Under the pieces are notes generated by a model. The model made no database searches. It was not told the DNA's origin and saw only the letters and a program-made list of their open reading frames with translations. A stretch of DNA of 10,282 nucleotides from DATHYU01 sp033722675 (GTDB taxonomy: Bacteria; Actinomycetota; Acidimicrobiia; Spongiisociales; UBA11373): positions 1-10,282 of the forward strand of contig JAWVYO010000083.1 in NCBI GenBank assembly GCA_033722675.1, read 5' to 3'. The position numbers and the translations under genes are program-made. Every line of letters starts with the position of its first letter. Positions within the stretch are counted from its first letter, which is position 1. Positions 4,891 to 10,282 of the stretch are shown here, piece after piece.

Positions 4891-6326
4891 CCCCGCACCC
4901 CCACCCGGACGGTGGCGAAGCGCCCGGGGGCCGCCGAGTGACCGGTGTGGGCCACCTGCATCGGCTGGCCCTTCCCGCAGTTCGGGGTCCCCCAGTGGAC
5001 GTGCTCGTCGCCGCCGGCGAGCATGTCCAACTCCGCCCAGAAGCGCGGCGTGATGCCCGTGTAGGTCGGATTCTTCAGCATGCGACCCAGCTTCCCGTCC
5101 TTGATCTCCCAGGCGATCTCACAGCCGAACTGGAAGTTCAGTCGCCGGTCGTCGATCGACCAGGACCGGTTGGTCGCCATGTAGATCCCGTCGTCGGTGG
5201 CGGCGACGATCTCCTCCAGGCTCGAGTCGCCGGGCAGCAGCCCGACGTTCGTCATCCGCACCATGGGAAGCCGGTTGTACCCGTCGCCGCGAACCATTCC
5301 GCCCGGGGGCAGGCCGGCGATCGACGCCGAGTCGCGGCCGGACAGCACGCCCACCCAGCGGCCGTGGTCGACGATGTCGACGCGTTGGGCCGGGGTCCCC
5401 TCGTCGTCGTACCCGAAGGTGCCGAGGGCGCCGGGCAGCGTGGCGTCGGCGGTGATGTTCATGAGTTCCGAGCCGTAGCGGTGCTCACCGAGCCGTTCGA
5501 GCTCCAGGTGGCTGGTGCCGGCGAACGCCGCCTCCCACCCGAGGATCCGGTCGAGCTCGATGGCGTGCCCCACGGACTCGTGGATCTGCAGCGCCAGCTG
5601 GCTGCCTTCGAGCACCAGGGAGGTCTCGCGCTCGGGGCACTCGTCGGCGGTCAGCAGCGCAGCGGCCTCCTCGGCGATGCGACCGGCATTGCCGGGGAAG
5701 TCCCACCGGCGGATCACCTCGTAGCCCCCGGTCTCGAACTGGCCGAAGGACTGGGGGTAGGAGCGGCGTTGGGTCTCGCGCTCGCCGACGGCGGTGGCGT
5801 CGAAGCCGCCCCCCGATTCCACGAGTCGCTGGTGGATGCGGTGGCCCTGGGAGGACACGAACCACTTGTCGGTGTCCCAGAAGGCGAGCGAGCCCCTCGC
5901 CAGGGCGATGCCCTCGACCTCCTGCATCGTCGAGGTGACCCCGACGAGCAGGTCGACCTTCTCCGACAGCGGCACCTCGAGGGGGGCCTCCTCGAAGGGC
6001 GTGACGTAGTCGTCCTGGACGACGGGCACGTCGGCGGGCTCGAGTGGGCGGCCCGGCACCGATCCCGAGGCGTCGGCGATCGAGGCCGCCATCGCCCCGG
6101 CGGCCCGTGCAGCCCGATCGGTGAGGTCGTCGGTGGCGTAGAACCCCCACGAGGACCCGATGAGGGCGCGCACGCCCACGCCGATCGACTCGGACCGGGC
6201 GAGTTGCTCCACGCTCCCGTTCATCACCTCGATCGACTCGGAGCGGGCGTGGACCACGCGGGCGTCCGCGTAGGAGGCGCCGGCGGCGAGGGCGCCTTCG
6301 ACGGCGGCCTGGGCGTACTCGAACAC
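4887..6326 (-). CDS. tldD: TldD-like zinc metalloprotease, catalytic subunit
   Basis: This 479-residue peptidase of the TldD family is the catalytic half of the TldD/TldE complex. The zinc-binding HESVGH motif lies at 249-254, with E250 as general base. The C-terminal NCGKGQPMQVAHTGH supplies the Cys ligand C450. The N-terminal domain (SIEVMNGSVEQLARSESIGVGVRAL, about 31-55, given here as a split motif around V50) is typical. Length equals the usual 480. The GTG at 6326 is selected because it starts the family N-terminus (FEYAQAAVEGAL) and has CGGAG 6 nt upstream. The longer in-frame extension runs back across the CBS gene and looks non-coding. The gene starts 62 nt after the CBS-domain gene and is coupled to tldE. 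Confidence 0.92.
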   Translation of the reverse strand: MFEYAQAAVEGALAAGASYADARVVHARSESIEVMNGSVEQLARSESIGVGVRALIGSSWGFYATDDLTDRAARAAGAMAASIADASGSVPGRPLEPADVPVVQDDYVTPFEEAPLEVPLSEKVDLLVGVTSTMQEVEGIALARGSLAFWDTDKWFVSSQGHRIHQRLVESGGGFDATAVGERETQRRSYPQSFGQFETGGYEVIRRWDFPGNAGRIAEEAAALLTADECPERETSLVLEGSQLALQIHESVGHAIELDRILGWEAAFAGTSHLELERLGEHRYGSELMNITADATLPGALGTFGYDDEGTPAQRVDIVDHGRWVGVLSGRDSASIAGLPPGGMVRGDGYNRLPMVRMTNVGLLPGDSSLEEIVAATDDGIYMATNRSWSIDDRRLNFQFGCEIAWEIKDGKLGRMLKNPTYTGITPRFWAELDMLAGGDEHVHWGTPNCGKGQPMQVAHTGHSAAPGRFATVRVGVRG

Positions 6327-6351
6327 GACGGGCTCCGGGTCGGGTGCGTCG

Positions 6352-6357
6352 ATGCTA
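6352..6357 (-). promoter_or_regulatory. Possible -10 element (TAGCAT) for the tld operon
   Basis: TAGCAT on the minus strand fits TANNNT and lies in the gap between the CBS gene and tldD. It would give a leader of about 19 nt that still contains the GGAG ribosome-binding site. No -35 box is clear, and read-through from the CBS gene is equally possible. Confidence 0.3.
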
Positions 6358-6388
6358 CCCCGCCGGGGACCCGCCTCTCCGGGGACGG

Positions 6389-6769
6389 CTACTCGGTCGT
6401 GCCGCCGTGGAGGGCCCAGAGGATGTCGCGGATGCTCACGATGCCCAGCAGTTCCCCGTCGGCCATCACGGGCATGTGGCGATAGCCCACCTCGAGGAGC
6501 CACTTGGCTGCGTCGGCGACGTCGACGTCCGGCGAGAAGGTGTCGGGAGCGTCGGACATCCAGGCGGAAACGATCTCCTCGGTCGGATCGGCGTCCTCGG
6601 CGATGGACCGCACGAGGTCGCGTTCGGTCAGGATCCCGACCAGTTCCCGGCCGTCGACGACCCCGACGCTCCCGGCCCCTTCGTCGACGAGCACGTCGGC
6701 GGCGTCGGCGAGCGTCGCCTCCGGTCCGACCACGATCACGGTTCCTCCGACGAGGGCTCCCAGGCGCAT
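6389..6769 (-). CDS. Two-CBS-domain protein
   Basis: This 126-residue protein consists of a tandem CBS pair (Bateman module) and little else. The first CBS domain (about 9-62) contains TLADAADVLVDEGAGSVGVV and the GILTERDLVRSI ending. The second (about 72-124) contains DVDVADAAKWLLEVGYRHMP and GIVSIRDILWAL. Such pairs usually bind adenosine nucleotides, often AMP, ATP or SAM, and act as energy sensors. The TERDL and SIRDI motifs supply the Asp that contacts ribose in many members. The start at 6769 has no ribosome-binding site, but a TAGCCT box lies exactly 7 nt upstream, so I read it as leaderless. Nothing links it functionally to GCS2 upstream or tldD downstream beyond strand and proximity. 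Confidence 0.85.
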   Translation of the reverse strand: MRLGALVGGTVIVVGPEATLADAADVLVDEGAGSVGVVDGRELVGILTERDLVRSIAEDADPTEEIVSAWMSDAPDTFSPDVDVADAAKWLLEVGYRHMPVMADGELLGIVSIRDILWALHGGTTE

Positions 6770-6776
6770 GGAGGGC

Positions 6777-6782
6777 AGGCTA
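6777..6782 (-). promoter_or_regulatory. -10 element (TAGCCT) of the leaderless CBS gene
   Basis: TAGCCT on the minus strand ends 7 nt before the ATG at 6769, the same geometry as at 2235-2240 and 9705-9710. The sequence before the ATG (GCCCTCC) is pyrimidine-rich and cannot serve as a ribosome-binding site. The box lies in the 34-nt gap after the GCS2 stop, giving the CBS gene its own promoter. Confidence 0.5.
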
Positions 6783-6803
6783 CACGGCGTCGCGGCCGGG
6801 GAC

Positions 6804-7949
6804 TCAGTCGTCCCCGAGGCCCAGCTTCGTCTCGGCGACGAGCAGGTCGACCACCGCCGACAGCGCCTCGATCTCGTCGGCGCCGTCCTCGACGGCCTCG
6901 CGGTAGACGGCCAACTGCCGGTCGGCACTGGTGCCCCGCTCGGGGATCTCCCGGGTGGACTTCACCTCGTCGAGACAGCCGAGCCGTTCGGCTGCGGGGG
7001 TCACCAGCTCGATGAGCTCGTCGAGGAGCTCCTCGTAGGGCACGAGCTCGCCCCGGCCGAAGTCGGCGAGCGGCTCCGACACGCCGTAGCGCTCGGCCCG
7101 CCAGATGTTCTCCGACACCAGCATGTCGGCGTACGCCCGCCACTTCTGGTTGTGGCTCCGCCGCTCGAAGAGCATCCCGAGCAGTGACTGGAACAGAGCG
7201 GCCACGCCGATCCCGTCGTCGATGCGCGTGCAGATGTCGGCGATCCGCATCTCGATGGTCGGATACCGCGCCGAGGGCCGGATGTCCCACCAGAGCTTCG
7301 AGGCGTCCTCGATGAGCCCGGCGTCGACCAGGACCCGCACGTGGCGCTCGTACTCGCCCCACGACGAGAACTGCTCGGGGAGGCCGGTGCGGGGCAGCGA
7401 GTAGAAGACGCTCATGCGATAGCTCTTCAGCCCCGTCTCGGTGCCGTGCCAGAAGGGGGAGGAGGTCGACAGGGCCAGGAGATGGGGCAGGAAGTAGACG
7501 GCCTGGTTCATGAGGTCGAGCCGCAGGTCGGGGTCCTCGACGCCGACGTGCACGTGCATCCCACAGATCACGAGGCGACGCGCCACGACCTGGAGGTCCT
7601 TGGCCAGCATCACGTAGCGTTCCTTGTCGGTGACCCGCTGGCGGTCCCAGGCCGCGAAGGGGTGGGTCGACGCGGCGATCAGCGCCATGTCGTGGGCCTC
7701 GGCGACGTCCATGACGCCCCTGCGGAGCCGGACGAGGTCGGCTCGCGCCGTGGGGACGTCGGGGCAGACCTTCGTCCCCACCTCGATCTGTGCCCGGAGG
7801 AACTCGGACCCCACCTGGTCGCCGAGGATCTCCTGGCACTCGCGGAGCACGTCGGGGGGCGGGTTGGCGACCAGGTCGCGCGTCGAGGGGTCGACGAGCA
7901 GGTACTCCTCCTCGATCCCGATCGTGAAGGCGGGCCGCGGCACGGCCAT
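6804..7949 (-). CDS. YbdK-type carboxylate-amine ligase (GCS2 family)
   Basis: This 381-residue ATP-dependent ligase belongs to the glutamate-cysteine ligase 2 family. Members join the gamma-carboxyl of Glu to an amine such as Cys with ATP and Mg. The N-terminal TIGIEEEYLLVD at 9-20 carries metal-binding Glu residues. GMHVHVGVED (130-139), STSSPFWHGTETGLKSYR (161-178) and WDIRPSARYPTIEMRIADIC (221-240) are the family's nucleotide and substrate motifs. Length is typical of the YbdK/weak-GCL subgroup. Those proteins often have poor cysteine-ligase activity and unclear true substrates, so I leave the symbol blank. Actinobacteria generally use mycothiol, and a related enzyme (EgtA) supplies gamma-Glu-Cys for ergothioneine; no other such genes are seen here. 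A GGGGGA ribosome-binding site precedes the ATG. Confidence 0.88.
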   Translation of the reverse strand: MAVPRPAFTIGIEEEYLLVDPSTRDLVANPPPDVLRECQEILGDQVGSEFLRAQIEVGTKVCPDVPTARADLVRLRRGVMDVAEAHDMALIAASTHPFAAWDRQRVTDKERYVMLAKDLQVVARRLVICGMHVHVGVEDPDLRLDLMNQAVYFLPHLLALSTSSPFWHGTETGLKSYRMSVFYSLPRTGLPEQFSSWGEYERHVRVLVDAGLIEDASKLWWDIRPSARYPTIEMRIADICTRIDDGIGVAALFQSLLGMLFERRSHNQKWRAYADMLVSENIWRAERYGVSEPLADFGRGELVPYEELLDELIELVTPAAERLGCLDEVKSTREIPERGTSADRQLAVYREAVEDGADEIEALSAVVDLLVAETKLGLGDD

Positions 7950-7975
7950 GTCGTCCCCCGTTCCGTGTCGCCGTC

Positions 7976-7981
7976 ACCCTA
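7976..7981 (-). promoter_or_regulatory. Possible -10 element (TAGGGT) for the GCS2 gene
   Basis: TAGGGT on the minus strand sits between the lipoprotein stop and the GCS2 start. Initiation about 7 nt downstream would give a leader near 20 nt containing the purine-rich ribosome-binding site. It suggests GCS2 is transcribed separately from the DoxX-lipoprotein pair. No -35 is clear. Confidence 0.35.
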
Positions 7982-8004
7982 CCGCCGCAGGCGTCGGGCC
8001 CGCC

Positions 8005-9066
8005 TCATCGGTCCACCCGCCACACGGGCTCCCCGATCCCCTCCCCGATCGTGACGAAGCCGTCCCCGAGGACGGTGATGGCCTCGCCCTGCCGCTCGGA
8101 CGGCGTCGGGGCGGCGCATCGGTCGCCCGACACCAGCGCGTCGACCGGATCCGATCCGCTGAACAGGAAGACGTCGGTATACGTCCGAACGGCGACGAGG
8201 GTGCCGTCCACCGAGGCGTCGGCCGCCGTGACGAGCCCGAGCAGACCGATGTCCACGGTGCCCACCGCTGTGGCCCGAACGGCTCCCTCGGCCCAGGCCG
8301 ACGCCGGGACGCGGTATACGGTCCCCTCGCCGAGCACCACCTTCGAGATCATCAGGACGTCGCCGTCGGGCTCGACGACGACCGCCTCCGCATCCGCCGG
8401 CCCGTCCGGATAGGTGACCTCGAGGCGGTCGGGCACGGCGATGCCCGGCGGGTCCAGGGGATCGGGCTCGCGCAGCCGCAGGATCGTCACCGACTCCCGC
8501 CGGAACCGGTTGTCCCCGATGTCGGCCACATAGAGGTGGTCACCGCCGGGGCCGGGTCCGAGGGCGAGGTCCTCCCAGTCGATGTTCTCCCCGTCCACGG
8601 GGATCGAGGCGACCAGGGTCCCGTCCAGGGCCAGCGCGTGGATCGTCGGGGCGTTGCCGGAGTCGTTGACGACCCAGAGCACGCCCGGATGCGTGCGCGA
8701 CGCCGCCACGCCCGAGATCTCCGGGAGCGAGGGGTCGGAGACCTCACCGGCACGAACCGGCCCACGGAGTCGCTCACACGGCGTCGCGGCCGAGACCCCG
8801 GTGGTCGACGTGGTCGGCGGCGGCGTCGAGGTCGTGGTCTCCGGCACCGTCGCTGTGGTCGTCGTCGACGGCGTCGTGGTCGTCGTGGGTTCGGCCGCCG
8901 TCGTGGGGGCCGGGGGCGAAGGCTCGATGCCGGCGCCGCTCGCGCAGCCACCGGCCAGGAGGAGCATCGCTCCGACCAGCCCGCCGGCGACGCCGACGCG
9001 CCAGGGCCGCCGCGTCGTGCGGCGGCCCCGCGGGGTTCGGTTTCTCCCTACTTGACCCAATCCCAC
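8005..9066 (-). CDS. Thr-rich-linker lipoprotein with beta-propeller-like domain
   Basis: This secreted protein of about 353 residues is probably lipid-anchored. An Arg-rich N-region (including RRTTRRPWR) leads into a hydrophobic stretch and the lipobox-like LLAGGC, with the lipidated Cys at about residue 41. A linker of roughly 40 residues is almost all Thr, Pro, Ser and Ala, a likely O-mannosylated spacer. The C-terminal domain of about 270 residues contains LPEISGVAAS, LWVVNDSG, DWEDLALGPG, LYVADIGDN and DAEAVVVEPDGDVLMISK. It looks like the propeller of an uncharacterised actinobacterial family; acidic DWED/DIGDN loops may bind calcium. Enzyme activity cannot be assigned. The start is uncertain: GTG 9066 or TTG 9060 overlaps doxX, and neither has a good ribosome-binding site. 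Confidence 0.75.
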   Translation of the reverse strand: MGLGQVGRNRTPRGRRTTRRPWRVGVAGGLVGAMLLLAGGCASGAGIEPSPPAPTTAAEPTTTTTPSTTTTATVPETTTSTPPPTTSTTGVSAATPCERLRGPVRAGEVSDPSLPEISGVAASRTHPGVLWVVNDSGNAPTIHALALDGTLVASIPVDGENIDWEDLALGPGPGGDHLYVADIGDNRFRRESVTILRLREPDPLDPPGIAVPDRLEVTYPDGPADAEAVVVEPDGDVLMISKVVLGEGTVYRVPASAWAEGAVRATAVGTVDIGLLGLVTAADASVDGTLVAVRTYTDVFLFSGSDPVDALVSGDRCAAPTPSERQGEAITVLGDGFVTIGEGIGEPVWRVDR

Positions 9067-9611
9067 CCGAACGTGCGGTCGAACCAGCCCTGCAGCGAGA
9101 AGGGCCCGGGGCCCACCGAGGCGATACCGAGGAAGGCCACCATCTCGATGACGTGGCTGCTGTTGATCGGGTTGTTCGTCGGCCACACGTCGACGGCCAG
9201 GAACATGAAGAACATGAGGAGCGCGCCCCCGTAGGCGGCGATCCGCACGCCGATGCCGAGCATGAGCGCGAGACCGCCGAAGAACAACGCGGCCATGAAG
9301 AGGACATCGGCGAATCCGATGGTGTCGGGCCCGGCCGAGGCCATCCAGTCGAACAGGCCGCCGGTGTGGCTCCCCCGCGTCCCGAACTCGAGGAACCCAT
9401 AGGTCGGCGAGCCACCCTGGCTCATCGCCGAGTCGCACAGGAAGTCGATGTCGCCGCTCTCCAGCCGGCAGGTGGCGAATCCGAGTCCGAAGAACTTGTC
9501 GAGAAAGGCCCAGAAGAAGGACCACCCGAGGAGGATCCGGAGCGCGGTCCAGGCCCACATCCCCTTCGCCTGCGTGTCGCCGCCGAGGCGTTCCTTCACC
9601 GTGTCCGTCAT
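9048..9611 (-). CDS. DoxX-like integral membrane protein
   Basis: This 187-residue membrane protein resembles the DoxX/DoxD (quinol-oxidase small subunit) family. The first helix (about 18-40: WTALRILLGWSFFWAFLDKFFG) has the family's Arg and the FLDKFFGLGF motif. A large external loop (about 44-98) holds the only two cysteines, C48 and C59, which could form a disulfide. Three further helices lie about 100-120, 122-142 and 153-168, then the ending GPFSLQGWFDRTFGW, common in actinobacterial DoxX proteins. Family members have been tied to thiosulfate oxidation or redox stress, but the role here is unproven. An AGGAGAG ribosome-binding site is spaced 7 nt from the ATG. The downstream lipoprotein overlaps its 3' end, so the two are probably cotranscribed. 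Confidence 0.82.
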   Translation of the reverse strand: MTDTVKERLGGDTQAKGMWAWTALRILLGWSFFWAFLDKFFGLGFATCRLESGDIDFLCDSAMSQGGSPTYGFLEFGTRGSHTGGLFDWMASAGPDTIGFADVLFMAALFFGGLALMLGIGVRIAAYGGALLMFFMFLAVDVWPTNNPINSSHVIEMVAFLGIASVGPGPFSLQGWFDRTFGWDWVK

Positions 9612-9641
9612 GGCCCATCTCTCCTGTGATCGCTCGCCTCC

Positions 9642-9647
9642 ACTGTA
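9642..9647 (-). promoter_or_regulatory. Possible -10 element (TACAGT) for the DoxX-lipoprotein pair
   Basis: TACAGT on the minus strand fits TANNNT. Initiation near 9635 would yield a leader of about 24 nt carrying the AGGAGAG ribosome-binding site. The sequence behind it is GGCCGGCCGGCC and shows no -35 consensus. Confidence 0.3.
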
Positions 9648-9704
9648 GAACGCGGGCCGGCCGGCCTCGGCGCTCCTTCAGCCCTCCTGATGGGCCGCCG
9701 GACG

Positions 9705-9710
9705 TATCGT
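9705..9710 (+). promoter_or_regulatory. -10 element (TATCGT) of leaderless tam
   Basis: TATCGT ends 7 nt before the ATG at 9718, which would place transcription start at the start codon. No ribosome-binding site is present (GGACCCC precedes the ATG). This is the third instance of the same geometry in the window. Confidence 0.5.
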
Positions 9711-9717
9711 GGACCCC

Positions 9718-10282
9718 ATGCAGGCATGGGACCCCGGCCAGTACCTCCGGTTCGAGGACCACCGCCTCCGCCCGGCCGTCGAACTCGTCCACCGGATCCC
9801 TCCCATCGAGGTCTGGGAGGGATGGGATCTCGGATGCGGGACGGGGAACGTCACCCGCATCCTCGCCGGGCGATTCCCCGAGGCGCATCTGACCGGCCTG
9901 GATTCGTCGGAGGCCATGATCGACGAGGCGTCGTCGGTCGAGGGCATCGACTGGGTCGCCGGGGACGTCGCCGACTGGGACCCGGGCCATGCCATCGACC
10001 TGATCTTCTCCAACGCCGCGCTCCACTGGCTCGACGACCACGATTCCCTCCTCCCCCGCCTCATGGGGTTCCTCCGCCCCGGCGGCGTCCTCGCCGTCCA
10101 GATGCCGAGGAACTTCGGCGAGCCGAGCCACCAGCTGCTGTACGAGACGGCCCGGGATCCCCGGTGGGCGGACCGGACGGCCCACCTCGCCGGCTGGGAC
10201 CCGGTGGACGAGCCCTCCGCCTACTCCGACCGCCTCTCCGGGGTCTCCTCGTCCATCGACCTGTGGGAGACCCGGTATCACC
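9718..10282 (+). CDS. tam: Trans-aconitate 2-methyltransferase, 3' end beyond window
   Basis: The first 188 residues of a SAM-dependent methyltransferase are present, reading open to the window edge; family members are about 255 long, so about 65-70 residues are missing. Tam methylates trans-aconitate, a spontaneous by-product that inhibits the TCA-cycle enzyme aconitase, and is cytosolic. The diagnostic opening MQAWDPGQYLRFEDHRLRPA is followed by the SAM-binding DLGCGTGN (38-45), the acidic D62 in TGLDSSEAM, GDVADW (82-87), and the Tam-specific LIFSNAALHWL (95-105). Then come LRPGGVLAVQMPRNFGEPSH (119-138). The gene is divergent from doxX and appears leaderless. I see no frameshift in the visible part. 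Confidence 0.92.
   Translation, partial: MQAWDPGQYLRFEDHRLRPAVELVHRIPPIEVWEGWDLGCGTGNVTRILAGRFPEAHLTGLDSSEAMIDEASSVEGIDWVAGDVADWDPGHAIDLIFSNAALHWLDDHDSLLPRLMGFLRPGGVLAVQMPRNFGEPSHQLLYETARDPRWADRTAHLAGWDPVDEPSAYSDRLSGVSSSIDLWETRYH

Noticed and set aside
3203..6326. RiPP (microcin-like) biosynthesis locus around TldD/TldE
   Set aside because: No modification enzyme or exporter is present. The only small gene nearby is Arg-rich, on the opposite strand and near the ArfB-type gene, unlike a precursor peptide.
3598..6485. Two long plus-strand open frames of about 450 and 515 codons opposite tldE and tldD
   Set aside because: Their translations are low-complexity, Gly/Arg/Asp/Val-rich and resemble nothing; the opposite strand encodes well-conserved TldE and TldD.
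9655..9666. GGCCGGCCGGCC palindrome as an operator
   Set aside because: Such GC palindromes arise easily at this base composition; it has no partner site elsewhere in the intergenic regions.
8005..10281. 758-codon open frame on the minus strand extending through doxX and tam
   Set aside because: Only the part up to about 9066 has a secreted-protein signature. The upstream part is antisense to tam and out of frame with doxX, both strongly recognisable genes; it is open because of high GC.

Overview
The window is very GC-rich, gene-dense chromosomal DNA, most likely from a high-GC actinobacterium, possibly the Acidimicrobiia (Ilumatobacter-like) branch. The class-level guess is inference. It rests on base composition, on several TANNNT boxes placed exactly 7 nt before an ATG (leaderless genes), and on the gene families present: YbdK-type GCS2 ligase, nitrobindin-like protein, DUF4389, Tam, and a Thr-rich lipoprotein. 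No mobile element, CRISPR array, rRNA or tRNA is visible.

Layout. Positions 1-125 are an almost pure G/C tract containing a perfect 48-bp palindrome, probably a sequencing or assembly artefact. At 132-1122 on the minus strand lie a Flp-type pilin and a LuxR/NarL-type regulator with a degenerate receiver domain. A 15-bp motif recurs upstream of both. A duplicated DUF4389 membrane protein (1247-1858, +) converges on a small 11-mer-repeat, LEA-like protein (1920-2153, -) across a strong bidirectional hairpin. A plus-strand cluster follows: a leaderless nitrobindin-like gene, a translationally coupled ArfB-type peptidyl-tRNA hydrolase, and a 47-residue arginine-rich protein (2248-3346).

The long minus-strand block 3350-9611 reads, in transcription order: DoxX-like membrane protein and Thr-rich lipoprotein (overlapping genes); YbdK/GCS2 carboxylate-amine ligase; a leaderless two-CBS-domain protein; then TldD, TldE/PmbA and a DUF2007-like protein joined by 4-bp stop/start overlaps. 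Divergent from DoxX, at 9718 to the window end, is a leaderless trans-aconitate 2-methyltransferase (tam) truncated by the window edge.

Functional picture. The TldD/TldE pair forms a metalloprotease and probably shares a transcript with the DUF2007 gene. The nitrobindin-ArfB pair is translationally coupled. The LuxR-type regulator may control the pilin and itself. Most of the window looks like ordinary housekeeping and envelope genes. The most unusual observations are the shared pilin/regulator motif, the repeated leaderless promoter geometry, the degenerate receiver, and the G/C palindrome. I found no convincing undescribed multi-gene system.
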